Shown here: positions 1 through 16,500 of the stretch, piece by piece
How positions within the stretch are numbered: the first letter of the stretch is position 1
How the letters are laid out: each line of letters opens with the position of its first letter
Assembly (NCBI RefSeq): GCF_050947335.1
Contig: NW_027474118.1
Span: 1-64,000, forward strand
Reading direction: 5' to 3'
Source: Megachile rotundata
Taxonomy: Eukaryota > Arthropoda > Insecta > Hymenoptera > Megachilidae
Length of the DNA stretch: 64,000 bases
Notes under the pieces: generated by a model
Seen by the model: the letters and a program-made list of their open reading frames with translations, nothing else
Told to the model about the DNA's origin: nothing
Databases searched by the model: none
Position numbers and translations under genes: made by a program

Positions 1-3000
1 TATATTATCGATAGAACGACAATTACTATACCTGTTACTCTTATTATTATCAATCTAACTCATATTATTGGCCATATTATGTGGATATGATCGATAGGAC
101 GACAATTACTATACCCATTACTCCTTATTATTATCAATCTAACTCATATTATTAACCATATTATGCAGATATGATCGATAGAACGACAATTACTATACTT
201 ATTACTCTTAGTATTATCAATCTAACTCATATTATTAGGAATATTATGCTTATATTATCGATAGAACGACAATTACTATACTTGTTACTCTTATTATTAT
301 CAATCTAACTCATATTATTAACCATATTATGCTTTATTTATCGGTAGAACGACAATTACTATACTTGTTACTCTATTATTATCAATCTAACTCATATTAT
401 TGGCCATATTATGTGGATATGATCGATAGGACGACAATTACTATACCCATTACTCTTATTATTATCAATCTAACTCATATTATTAGCCATATTAAGCTTA
501 TATGATCGATAGAACGACAATTACTATACTTATTACTCTTATTATTATCAATCTAACTCATATTATTAGCCATATTATGCTTATATGATCGATATAACGA
601 CAATTGCTATACTTATTACTCTTATTATTATAATCTAACTCATATTATTAGCCATATTATGCTTATATGATCGATTGAACGACAATTTCTAAACCTGTTA
701 CTTTCATTATTATCAATCTAACTCATATTATTAGCCATATTATGCTTATATGATCGATTGAACGACAATTACTATACTTGTTACTCTTATTATTATCAAT
801 CTAACTCATATTATTGGCCATATTATGTGGATATGATCGATAGGACGACAATTACTATACCCATTACTCTTATTATTATCAATCTAACTCATATTATTAG
901 CCATATTAAGCTTATATGATCGATAGAACGACAATTACTATACTTATTACTCTTATTATTATCAATCTAACTCATATTATTAGCCATATTATGCTTATAT
1001 GATCGATAGAACGACAATTGCTATACTTATTACTCTTATTATTATCAGTCTAACTCATATTATTGGCCATATTATGTGGATATGATCGACAGGACGACAA
1101 TTACTATACCCATTACTCTTATTATTATCAATCTAACTCATATTATTAACCATATTATGCAGATATGATCGATAGAACGACAATTACTATACTTATTCCT
1201 CTTACTATTACCAATCTAACTCATATAATTAGCCATATTATGCTTATATGATCGATTGAACGAAGATTACTGTACTTATTACTCTTATTATTACCAATCT
1301 AACTCATATTATTAGCCATATTATGCTTATATTATCGATAGAAAGTCAATTACTATACTTGCTACTCTTATTATTATCAATCTAACTCATATTATTAGCC
1401 ATATTATGCTTATATGATCGATTGAACGACAATTTCAAAACCTGTTACTCTCATTTTTATCAATCTAACTCATATTATTAGCCATATTATGCTTATATGA
1501 CCGATAGAATGACAATTACTACACTTATTCCTCTTACTATTATCAATCTAACTCATATTATTAGCAATATTATGCTTATATGATCGATTGAACGAAGATT
1601 ACTGCACTTATTACTCTTATTATTACAATCGAACTCATATTATTAGCCATATTATGCTTATATTATCGATAGAAACGACAATTACTATACTTGTTACTCT
1701 TATTATTATTAATCTAACTCATATTATTAGCCATATTATGCTTATATGATCGATTGAACGACAATTTCTAAACCTGTTACTTTTCATTATTATCAATCTA
1801 ACTCATATTATTAGCCATATTATGCTTATATGATCGATTGAACGACAATTACTATACTTGTTACTCTCATTATTATCAGTCTAACTCATATTATTAGCCA
1901 TATTATGCTTATATTATCGATAGAACGACAATTGCTATACTTGTTACTCTTATTATTATCAATCTAACTCATATTATTAGCCCATATTATGCTTATATGA
2001 TCGATTGAACGAAGATTACTGTATTTATTATTCTTATTATTACCAATCTAACTCATATTATTAGCCATATTATGCTCATATTATCGATAGAACGACAATT
2101 ACTATACTTATTACTCTTACTTTTATCAATCTAAACTCATATTATTAGCCATCTTATGCTTATATGATCGATTGAACGACAATTACTATACTTGTTACTC
2201 TTATTATTATCAATCTAACTCATATTAATGGCCATATTATGTGGATATGATCGATAGGACGACAATTACTATACCCATTACTCTTATTATTATCAATCTA
2301 ACTCATATTATTAGCCATATTAAGCTTATATGATCGATAGAACGACAATTACTATACTTATTACTCTTATTATTATCAATCTAACTCATATTATTAGCCA
2401 TATTATGCTTATATGATCGATAGAACGACAATTGCTATACTTATTACTCTTATTATTATCAGTCTAACTCATATTATTGGCCCATATTATGTGGATATGA
2501 TCGATAGGACGACAATTACTATACCCATTACTCTTATTATTATCAATCTAACTCATATTATTAACCATATTATGCAGATATGATCGATAAAACGACAATT
2601 ACTATACTTATTCCTCTTACTATTACCAATCTAACTCATATAATTAGCCATATTATGCTTATATGATCGATTGAACGAAGATTACTGTACTTATTACTCT
2701 TATTATTACCAATCTAACTCATATTATTAGCCATATTGTGCTTATATGACCGATAGAATGACAATTACTACACTTATTCCTCTTACTATTATCAATCTAA
2801 CTCATATTATTAGCAATATTATGCTTATATGATCGATTGAACGAAGATTACTGCACTTATTACTCTTATTATTACCAATCGAACTCATATTATTAGCCAT
2901 ATTATGCTTATATGATCGATTGAACGACAATTACTATACTTGTTACTCTTATTATTATCAATCTAACTCATATTATTAACCATATTATGCTTATATTATC

Positions 3001-6000
3001 GATAGAACGACAATTACTATACTTGTTACTCTTATTATTATCAATCTAACCCATATTATTAGCCATATTATGCTTATATGATCGATAGAGCGGACAAATT
3101 ACTATACTTATTACTCTTATTATTACCAATCTAACTCATATTATTAGCCATATTATGCTTATATTATCGATAGAACGACAATTACTATACTTGTTACTCT
3201 TATTATTATCAATCTAACTCATATTATTGGCCATATTATGTGGATATGATCGATAGGACGACAATTACTATACCCATTACTCTTATTATTATCAATCTAA
3301 CTCATATTATTAGCCATATTATGCTTATATTATAGATAGAACGACAATTACTATACTTGTTACTCTTATTATTATCAATCTAACTCATATTATTGACCAT
3401 ATTATGCTTATATTATCGGTAGAACGACAATTACTATACTTGTTACTCTTATTATTATCAATCTAACTCATATTATTGGCCATATTATGTGGATATGATC
3501 GATAGGACGACAATTACTATACCCATTACTCTTATTATTATCAATCTAACTCATATTATTAGCCATATTAAGCTTATATGATCGATAGAACGACAATTAC
3601 TATACTTATTACTCTTAGTATTATCAATCTAACTCATATTATTAGGAATATTATGCTTATATTATCGATAGAACGACAATTACTATACTTGTTACTCTTA
3701 TTATTATCAATCTAACTCATATTATTAACCATATTATGCTTATATTATCGGTAGAACGACAATTACTATACTTGTTACTCTTATTATTATCAATCTAACT
3801 CATATTATTGGCCATATTATGTGGATATGATCGATAGGACGACAATTACTATACCCATTACTCTTATTATTATCAATCTAACTCATATTATTAGCCATAT
3901 TAAGCTTATATGATCGATAGAACGACAATTACTATACTTATTACTCTTATTATTATCAATCTAACTCATATTATTAGCCATATTATGCTTATATGATCGA
4001 TATAACGACAATTGCTATACTTATTACTCTTATTATTATTAATCTAACTCATATTATTAGCCATATTATGCTTATATGATCGATTGAACGACAATTTCTA
4101 AACCTGTTACTTTCATTATTATCAATCTAACTCATATTATTAGCCATATTATGCTTATATGATCGATTGAACGACAATTACTATACTTGTTACTCTTATT
4201 ATTATCAATCTAACTCATATTATTGGCCATATTATGTGGATATGATCGATAGGACGACAATTACTATACCCATTACTCTTATTATTATCAATCTAACTCA
4301 TATTATTAGCCATATTAAGCTTATATGATCGATAGAACGACAATTACTATACTTATTACTCTTATTATTATCAATCTAACTCATATTATTAGCCATATTA
4401 TGCTTATATGATCGATAGAACGACAATTGCTATACTTATTACTCTTATTATTATCAGTCTAACTCATATTATTGGCCATATTATGTGGATATGATCGACA
4501 GGACGACAATTACTATACCCATTACTCTTATTATTATCAATCTAACTCATATTATTAACCATATTATGCAGATATGATCGATAGAACGACAATTACTATA
4601 CTTATTCCTCTTACTATTACCAATCTAACTCATATAATTAGCCATATTATGCTTATATGATCGATTGAACGAAGATTACTGTACTTATTACTCTTATTAT
4701 TACCAATCTAACTCATATTATTAGCCATATTATGCTTATATTATCGATAGAAAGTCAATTACTATACTTGCTACTCTTATTATTATCAATCTAACTCATA
4801 TTATTAGCCATATTATGCTTATATGATCGATTGAACGACAATTTCAAAACCTGTTACTCTCATTTTTATCAATCTAACTCATATTATTAGCCATATTATG
4901 CTTATATGACCGATAGAATGACAATTACTACACTTATTCCTCTTACTATTATCAATCTAACTCATATTATTAGCAATATTATGCTTATATGATCGATTGA
5001 ACGAAGATTACTGCACTTATTACTCTTATTATTACCAATCGAACTCATATTATTAGCCATATTATGCTTATATTATCGATAGAACGACAATTACTATACT
5101 TGTTACTCTTATTATTATTAATCTAACTCATATTATTAGCCATATTATGCTTATATGATCGATTGAACGACAATTTCTAAACCTGTTACTTTCATTATTA
5201 TCAATCTAACTCATATTATTAGCCATATTATGCTTATATGATCGATTGAACGACAATTACTATACTTGTTACTCTCATTATTATCAGTCTAACTCATATT
5301 ATTAGCCATATTATGCTTATATTATCGATAGAACGACAATTGCTATACTTGTTACTCTTATTATTATCAATCTAACTCATATTATTAGCCATATTATGCT
5401 TATATGATCGATTGAACGAAGATTACTGTATTTATTATTCTTATTATTACCAATCTAACTCATATTATTAGCCATATTATGCTCATATTATCGATAGAAC
5501 GACAATTACTATACTTATTACTCTTACTTTTATCAATCTAACTCATATTATTAGCCATCTTATGCTTATATGATCGATTGAACGACAATTACTATACTTG
5601 TTACTCTTATTATTATCAATCTAACTCATATTATTGGCCATATTATGTGGATATGATCGATAGGACGACAATTACTATACCCATTACTCTTATTATTATC
5701 AATCTAACTCATATTATTAGCCATATTAAGCTTATATGATCGATAGAACGACAATTACTATACTTATTACTCTTATTATTATCAATCTAACTCATATTAT
5801 TAGCCATATTATGCTTATATGATCGATAGAACGACAATTGCTATACTTATTACTCTTATTATTATCAGTCTAACTCATATTATTGGCCATATTATGTGGA
5901 TATGATCGATAGGACGACAATTACTATACCCATTACTCTTATTATTATCAATCTAACTCATATTATTAACCATATTATGCAGATATGATCGATAAAACGA

Positions 6001-6811
6001 CAATTACTATACTTATTCCTCTTACTATTACCAATCTAACTCATATAATTAGCCATATTATGCTTATATGATCGATTGAACGAAGATTACTGTACTTATT
6101 ACTCTTATTATTACCAATCTAACTCATATTATTAGCCATATTGTGCTTATATGACCGATAGAATGACAATTACTACACTTATTCCTCTTACTATTATCAA
6201 TCTAACTCATATTATTAGCAATATTATGCTTATATGATCGATTGAACGAAGATTACTGCACTTATTACTCTTATTATTACCAATCGAACTCATATTATTA
6301 GCCATATTATGCTTATATGATCGATTGAACGACAATTACTATACTTGTTACTCTTATTATTATCAATCTAACTCATATTATTAACCATATTATGCTTATA
6401 TTATCGATAGAACGACAATTACTATACTTGTTACTCTTATTATTATCAATCTAACCCATATTATTAGCCATATTATGCTTATATGATCGATAGAGCGACA
6501 ATTACTATACTTATTACTCTTATTATTACCAATCTAACTCATATTATTAGCCATATTATGCTTATATTATCGATAGAACGACAATTACTATACTTGTTAC
6601 TCTTATTATTATCAATCTAACTCATATTATTGGCCATATTATGTGGATATGATCGATAGGACGACAATTACTATACCCATTACTCTTATTATTATCAATC
6701 TAACTCATATTATTAGCCATATTATGCTTATATTATAGATAGAACGACAATTACTATACTTGTTACTCTTATTATTATCAATCTAACTCATATTATTGAC
6801 CATATTATGCT
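1..6811. repeat. Higher-order repeat, two copies of a 41-monomer unit (about 3.4 kb)
   Basis: Rare marker variants recur at about 3,403-3,409 bp. ATTAGGA is at 234 and 3641, the AAGCTT variant at 494/3902, 908/4317, 2322/5728 and 3570/6973, and GAAAGTC at 1341/4750. 41 x 83 is 3,403, so the unit is 41 monomers. The drift from 3,409 down to 3,403 comes from small indels in the first copy. Part of the second copy (about 3.6-5.4 kb) is repeated at about 11.8-13.5 kb with an offset of exactly 8,134 bp (98 x 83). Confidence 0.9.
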
Positions 6812-9800
6812 TATATTATCGGTAGAACGACAATTACTATACTTGTTACTCTTATTATTATCAATCTAACTCATATTATTGGCCATATTATGTGGATATG
6901 ATCGATAGGACGACAATTACTATACCCATTACTCTTATTATTATCAATCTAACTCATATTATTAGCCATATTAAGCTTATATGATCGATAGAACGACAAT
7001 TACTATACTTATTACTCTTATTATTATCAATCTAACTCATATTATTAGCCATATTATGCTTATATGATCGATAGAACGACAATTGCTATACTTGTTACTC
7101 TTATTATTATCAATCTATCTCATATTATTAGCCGGATTATGCTTATATGATCGATAGAATGACAATTACTATACTTATTCCTCTTACTATTACCAATCTA
7201 ACTCATATAATTAGCCATATTATGCTTATATGATCGATTGAACGAAGATTGCTGTACTTATTACTCTTAATATTACCAATCTAACTCATATTATTAGCCA
7301 TATTATGCTTATATTATCGGTAGAACGACAATCACTATACTTGGTACTCTTATTATTATCAATCTAACTTATATTATTGGCCATATTATGTGGATATGAT
7401 CGATAGGACGACAATTACTATACCCATTACTCTCATTATTATCAATCTAACTCATATTATTAGCCATATTATGCTTATATGATCGATTGAACGAAGATTA
7501 CTGTACTTATTATTCTTATTATTACCAATCTAACTCATATTATTAGCCATATTATGCTTATATTATCGATAGAACGACAATTACTATACTTGTTACTCTT
7601 ATTATTATCAATCTAACTCATATTATTAGACATATTATGCTTATATGATCGATTGAACGACAATTTCTAAACCTGTTACTTTCATTATTATCAATCTAAC
7701 TCATATTATTAGCCATATTAAGCTTATATGATCGATAGAACGACAATTACTATACTTATTACTCTTAGTATTATCAATCTAACTCATATTATTAGCCATA
7801 TTATGCTTATATTATCGATAGAACGACAATTACTATACTTGTTACTCTTATTATTATCAATCTAACTCATATTATTAACCATATTATGCTTATATTATCG
7901 ATAGAACGACAATTACTATACTTGTTACTCTTATTATTATCAATCTAACTCATATTATTAACCATATTATGCTTATATTATCGATAGAACGGCAATTACT
8001 ATACTTGTTACTCTTATTATTATCAATCTAACCCATATTATTAGCCATATTATGCTTATATGATCGATAGAGCGACAATTACTATACTTATTACTCTTAT
8101 TATTATCAATCTAACTCATATTATTAGCCATATTATGCTTATATGATCGATAGAACGACAATTACTATACTTGTTACTCTTATTATTATCAATCTAACTC
8201 ATATTATTGGCCATATTATGTGGATATGATCGATAGGACGACAATTACTATACTTGTTACTCTTATTATTATCAATCTAACCCATATTATTAACCATATT
8301 ATGCTTATATGATCGATAGAGCGACAATTACTATACTTATTACTCTTATTATTACCAATCTAACTCATATTATTAGCCATATTATGCTTATATTATCGAT
8401 AGAACGACAATTACTATACTTGTTACTCTTATTATTATCAATCTAACTCATATTATTGGCCATATTATGTGGATATGATCGATAGGACGACAATTACTAT
8501 ACCCATTACTCTTATTATTATCAATCTAACTCATATTATTAACCATATTATGCAGATATGATCGATAGAACGACAATTACTATACTTATTACTCTTAGTA
8601 TTATCAATCTAACTCATATTGTTAGCCATATTATGCTTATATTATCGATAGAACGACAATTACTATACTTGTTACTCTTATTATTATCAATCTAACTCAT
8701 ATTATTAGCCATATTATGCTTAAATGATCGATAGAGCGTCAATTAGTCTACTCATTACTCTTATTATTATCAATCTAACTCATATTATTAGCCATAATAT
8801 GCGTAAATGATCGATAGAACGGCAATTACTATACTTATTTCTCCTATTATTATCAATCTAACTCATATTATTAGACATATTATGCTTATGTGATCGATAG
8901 AACGACAATTACTATACTCATTACTCGTATTATTATCAATCTAACTCATATTATTAGACATATTATGCTTATGTGATGGATAGAACGACAATTACTATAC
9001 TCATTACTCTTATTATTATCAATCTAACTCATATTATTAGTCACATTATGCTTATATGATCGATAGAACGACAATTACTATACTCATTACTTTTATTATT
9101 ATCAATCTAACTCACATTATTAGCCATATTATGGTTATATGATCGATTGAACGACAATTACTATACTTAGTACTCTTATTATTATCAATCTAACTCATAT
9201 TATTAGCCATATAATGCTTATGTGATCGATAGAACGACAATTACTATACCTATTACTCTTATTATTATCAATCTAACTCATATTATTAGCCATATTATGC
9301 TTATATTATCGATAGAACGACAATTACTATACTTGTTACTCTTATTATTATCAATCTAACTCATATTATTAACCATATTATGCTTATATTATCGATAGAA
9401 AGTCAATTACTATACTTGCTACTCTTATTATTATCAATCTAACTCATATTATTAGCCATATTATGCTTATATGATCGATTGAACGACAATTTCAAAACCT
9501 GTTACTCTCATTTTTATCAATCTAACTCATATTATTAGCCATATTATGCTTATATGACCGATAGAATGACAATTACTACACTTATTCCCCTTACTATTAT
9601 CAATCTAACTCATATTATTAGCAATATTATGCTTATATGATCGATTGAACGAAGATTACTGCACTTATTACTCTTATTATTACCAATCGAACTCATATTA
9701 TTAGCCATATTATGCTTATATTATCGATAGAACGACAATTACTATACTTGTTACTCTTATTACCATTAATCTAACTCATATTATTAGCCATATTATGCTT

Positions 9801-11542
9801 ATATGATCGATTGAACGACAATTTCTAAACCTGTTACTTTCATTATTATCAATCTAACTCATATTATTAGCCATATTATGCTTATATGATCGATTGAACG
9901 ACAATTACTATACTTGTTACTCTCATTATTATCAATCTAACTCATATTATTAGCCATATTATGCTTATATTATCGATAGAACGACAATTGCTATACTTGT
10001 TACTCTTATTATTATCAATCTAATTCATATTATTAGCCATATTATGCTTATATGATCGATTGAACGAAGATTACTGTATTTATTATTCTTATTATTACCA
10101 ATCTAACTCATATTATTAGCCATATTATGCTCATATTATCGATAGAACGACAATTACTATACTTATTACTCTTACTTTTATCAATCTAACTCATATTATT
10201 AGCCATCTTATGCTTATATGATCGATTGAACGACAATTACTATACTTGTTACTCTTATTATTATCAATCTATCTCATATTATTAGCCGGATTATGCTTAT
10301 ATGATCGATAGAATGACAATTACTATACTTATTCCTCTTACTATTACCAATCTAACTCATATAATTAGCCATATTATGCTTATATGATCGATTGAACGAA
10401 GATTGCTGTACTTATTACTCTTATTATTACCAATCTAACTCATATTATTAGCCATATTATGCTTATATTATCGGTAGAACGACAATCACTATACTTGTTA
10501 CTCTTATTATTATCAATCTAACTCATATTATTGGCCGTATTATGTGGATATGATCGATAGGACGACAATTACTATACCCATTACTCTTATTATTATCAAT
10601 CCAACTCATATTATTAGCCATATTATGCTTATATGATCGATTGAACGAAGATTACTGTACTTATTATTCTTATTATTACCAATCTAACTCATATTATTGG
10701 CCATATTATGTGGATGTGGTCGATAGGACGACAATTACTATACCCATTACTCTTATTATTATCAATCTAACTCATATTATTAGCCATATTAAGCTTATAT
10801 GATCGATAGAACGACAATTACTATACTTATTACTCTTATTATTATCAGTCTAACTCAAATTATTGGCCATATTATGTGGATATGATCGATAGGACGACAA
10901 TTACTATACTCATTACTCTTATTATTATCAATCTAACTCATATTATTAACCATATTATGCAGATATGATCGATAGAACGACAATTACTATACTTATTACT
11001 CTTAGTATTATCAATCTAACTCATATTATTAGCCATATTATGCTTATATTATCGATAGAACGACAATTACTATACTTGTTACTCTTATTATTATCAATCT
11101 AACTCATATTATTAACCATATTATGCTTATATTACCGATAGAACGACAATTACTATACTTGTTACTCTTATTATTATCAATCTAACCCATATTATTAGCC
11201 ATATTATGCTTATATGATCGATAGAGCGACAATTACTATACTTATTACTCTTATTATTATCAATCTAACTCATATTATTAGCCATATTATGCTTATATGA
11301 TCGATAGAACGACAATTACTATACTTGTTACTCTTATTATTATCAATCTAACTCATATTATTGGCCATATTATGTGGATATGATCGATAGGACGACAATT
11401 ACTATACTTGTTACTCTTATTATTATCAATCTAACCCATATTATTAGCCATATTATGCTTATATGATCGATAGAGCGACAATTACTATACTTATTACTCT
11501 TATTATTACCAATCTAACTCATATTATTAGCCATATTATGCT

Positions 11543-13515
11543 TATATTATCGATAGAACGACAATTACTATACCTGTTACTCTTATTATTATCAATCTAA
11601 CTCATATTATTGGCCATATTATGTGGATATGATCGATAGGACGACAATCACTATACCCATTACTCTTATTATTATCAATCTAACTCATATTATTAACCAT
11701 ATTATGCAGATATGATCGATAGAACGACAATTACTATACTTATTACTCTTAGTATTATCAATCTAACTCATATTATTAGGAATATTATGCTTATATTATC
11801 GATAGAACGACAATTACTATACTTGTTACTCTTATTATTATCAATCTAACTCATATTATTAACCATATTATGCTTATATTATCGGTAGAACGACAATTAC
11901 TATACTTGTTACTCTTATTATTATCAATCTAACTCATATTATTGGCCATATTATGTGGATATGATCGATAGGACGACAATTACTATACCCATTACTCTTA
12001 TTATTATCAATCTAACTCATATTATTAGCCATATTAAGCTTATATGATCGATAGAACGACAATTACTATACTTATTACTCTTATTATTATCAATCTAACT
12101 CATATTATTAGCCATATTATGCTTATATGATCGATATAACGACAATTGCTATACTTATTACTCTTATTATTATTAATCTAACTCATATTATTAGCCATAT
12201 TATGCTTATATGATCGATTGAACGACAATTTCTAAACCTGTTACTTTCATTATTATCAATCTAACTCATATTATTAGCCATATTATGCTTATATGATCGA
12301 TTGAACGACAATTACTATACTTGTTACTCTTATTATTATCAATCTAACTCATATTATTGGCCATATTATGTGGATATGATCGATAGGACGACAATTACTA
12401 TACCCATTACTCTTATTATTATCAATCTAACTCATATTATTAGCCATATTAAGCTTATATGATCGATAGAACGACAATTACTATACTTATTACTCTTATT
12501 ATTATCAATCTAACTCATATTATTAGCCATATTATGCTTATATGATCGATAGAACGACAATTGCTATACTTATTACTCTTATTATTATCAGTCTAACTCA
12601 TATTATTGGCCATATTATGTGGATATGATCGACAGGACGACAATTACTATACCCATTACTCTTATTATTATCAATCTAACTCATATTATTAACCATATTA
12701 TGCAGATATGATCGATAGAACGACAATTACTATACTTATTCCTCTTACTATTACCAATCTAACTCATATAATTAGCCATATTATGCTTATATGATCGATT
12801 GAACGAAGATTACTGTACTTATTACTCTTATTATTACCAATCTAACTCATATTATTAGCCATATTATGCTTATATTATCGATAGAAAGTCAATTACTATA
12901 CTTGCTACTCTTATTATTATCAATCTAACTCATATTATTAGCCATATTATGCTTATATGATCGATTGAACGACAATTTCAAAACCTGTTACTCTCATTTT
13001 TATCAATCTAACTCATATTATTAGCCATATTATGCTTATATGACCGATAGAATGACAATTACTACACTTATTCCTCTTACTATTATCAATCTAACTCATA
13101 TTATTAGCAATATTATGCTTATATGATCGATTGAACGAAGATTACTGCACTTATTACTCTTATTATTACCAATCGGACTCATATTATTAGCCATATTATG
13201 CTTATATTATCGATAGAACGACAATTACTATACTTGTTACTCTTATTATTATTAATCTAACTCATATTATTAGCCATATTATGCTTATATGATCGATTGA
13301 ACGACAATTTCTAAACCTGTTACTTTCATTATTATCAATCTAACTCATATTATTAGCCATATTATGCTTATATGATCGATTGAACGACAATTACTATACT
13401 TGTTACTCTCATTATTATCAGTCTAACTCATATTATTAGCCATATTATGCTTATATTATCGATAGAACGACAATTGCTATACTTGTTACTCTTATTATTA
13501 TCAATCTAACTCATA
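11543..13515. repeat. Dispersed copy of the 41-mer block
   Basis: Markers of the block at 3.6-5.4 kb recur exactly 8,134 bp later: ATTAGGA 3641 to 11775, AAGCTT 3902 to 12036 and 4317 to 12451, GAAAGTC 4750 to 12884. The start matches window position 1, including the unusual CCTGTTACTC variant. Similarity ends near 13515, where the next monomer switches to the GGCC/TGTGG class. The neighbouring GAAAGTC monomer at 9398 lies 4,648 bp (56 x 83) from 4750, so a second partial copy covers about 9.4-10.2 kb. Confidence 0.8.
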
Positions 13516-16500
13516 TTATTGGCCATATTATGTGGATATGATCGATAGGACGACAATTACTATACTTGTTACTCTTATTATTATCAATCTAACCCATATT
13601 ATTAACCATATTATGCTTATATGATCGATAGAGCGACAATTACTATACTTATTACTCTTATTATTACCAATCTAACTCATATTATTAGCCATATTATGCT
13701 TATATTATCGATAGAACGACAATTACTATACTTGTTACTCTTATTATTATCAATCTAACTCATATTATTGGCCATATTATGTGGATATGATCGATAGGAC
13801 GACAATTACTATACCCATTACTCTTATTATTATCAATCTAACTCATATTATTAACCATATTATGCAGATATGATCGATAGAACGACAATTACTATACTTA
13901 TTACTCTTAGTATTATCAATCTAACTCATATTATTAGCCATATTATGCTTATATTATCGATAGAACGACAATTACTATACTTGGTACTCTTATTATTATC
14001 AATCTAACTCATATTATTGGCCATGTTATGTGGATATGATCGATAGGACGACAATTACTATACCCATTACTCTTATTATTATCAATCTAACTCATATTAT
14101 TAGCCATATTATGCTTATATGATCGATTGAACGAAGATTACTGTACTTATTATTCTTATTATTACCAATCTAACTCATATTATTAGCCATATTATGCTTA
14201 TATTATCGATAGAACGACAATTACTATACTTGTTACTCTTATTATTATCAATCTAACTCATATTATTAGCCATATTATGCTTATATAATCGATTGAACGA
14301 CAATTTCTAAACCTGTTACTTTCATTATTATCAATCTAACCCATATTATTAGCCATATTATGCTTATATGATCGATAGAGCGACAATTACTATACTTATT
14401 ACTCTTATTGTTACCAATCTAACTCATATTATTAGCCATATTATGCTTATATTATCGATAGAACGACAATTACTATACTTGTTACTCTTATTATTATCAA
14501 TCTAACTCATATTATTGGCCATATTATGTGGATATGATCGATAGGACGACAATTACTATACCCATTACTCTTATTATTATCAATCTAACTCATATTATTA
14601 GCCATATTATGCTTATATTATCGATAGAACGACAATTACTATACTTGTTACTCTTATGATTATCAATCTAACTCATATTATTAACCATATTATGCTTATA
14701 TTATCGGTAGAACGACAATTACTATACTTGTTACTCTTATTATTATCAATCTAACTCATATTATTGGCCATATTATGTGGATATGATCGATAGAACGACA
14801 ATTACTATACCCATTACTCTTATTATTATCAATCTAACTCATATTATTAGCCATATTAAGCTTATATGATCGATAGAACGACAATTACTATACTTATTAC
14901 TCTTATTATTATCAATCTAACTCATATTATTAGCCATATTATGCTTATATGATCGATAGAACGACAATTGCTATACTTGTTACTCTTATTATTATCAATC
15001 TATCTCATATTATTAGCCGGATTATGCTTATATGATCGATAGAATGACAATTACTATACTTATTCCTCTTACTATTACCAATCTAACTCATATAATTAGC
15101 CATATTATGCTTATATGATCGATTGAACGAAGATTGCTGTACTTATTACTCTTAATATTACCAATCTAACTCATATTATTAGCCATATTATGCTTATATT
15201 ATCGGTAGAACGACAATCACTATACTTGGTACTCTTATTATTATCAATCTAACTCATATTATTAGACATATTATGCTTATATGATCGATTGAACGACAAT
15301 TTCTAAACCTGTTACTTTCATTATTATCAATCTAACTCATATTATTAGCCATATTAAGCTTATATGATCGATAGAACGACAATTACTATACTTATTACTC
15401 TTAGTATTATCAATCTAACTCATATTATTAGCCATATTATGCTTATATTATCGATAGAACGACAATTACTATACTTGTTACTCTTATTATTATCAATCTA
15501 ACTCATATTATTAACCATATTATGCTTATATTATCGATAGAACGACAATTACTATAATTGTTACTCTTATTATTATCAATCTAACCCATATTATTAGCCA
15601 TATTATGCTTATATGATCGATAGAGCGACAATTACTATACTTATTACTCTTATTATTATCAATCTAACTCATATTATTAGACATATTATGCTTATATGAT
15701 CGATAGAACGACAATTACTATACTTGTTACTCTTATTATTATCAATCTAACTCATATTATTGGCCATATTATGTGGATATGATCGATAGGACCACAATTA
15801 CTATACTTGTTACTCTTATTATTATCAATCTAACCCATATTATTAGCCATATTATGCTTATATGATCGATAGAGCGACAATTACTATACTTATTACTCTT
15901 AGTATTATCAATCTAACTCATATTATTAGCCATATTATGCTTATATTATCGATAGAACGACAATTACTATACTTGTTACTCTTATTATTATCAATCTAAC
16001 TCATATTATTAACCATATTATGCTTATATTATCGACAGAACGACAATTACTATACTTGTTACTCTTATTATTATCAATCTAACCCATATTATTAGCCATA
16101 TTATGCTTATATGATCGATAGAGCGACAATTACTATACTTGTTACTCTTATTATTATCAATCTAACCCATATTATTAGCCATATTATGCTTATATGATCG
16201 ATAGAGCGACAATTACTATACTTATTACTCTTATTATTACCAATCTAACTCATATTATTAGCCATATTATGCTTATATTATCGATAGAACGACAATTACT
16301 ATACTTGTTACTCTTATTATTATCAATCTAACTCATATTATTGGCCATATTATGTGGATATGATCGATAGGACGACAATTACTATACCCATTACTCTTAT
16401 TATTATCAATCTAACTCATATTATTAGCCATATTATGCAGATATGATCGATAGAACGACAATTACTATACTTATTACTCTTATTATTATCAATCTAACTC

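Noticed and set aside
1107..1150. Possible tRNA or small RNA gene inside the satellite
   Set aside because: No cloverleaf, box A/box B pair or snRNA-like motif was found; apparent motifs recur in every monomer.
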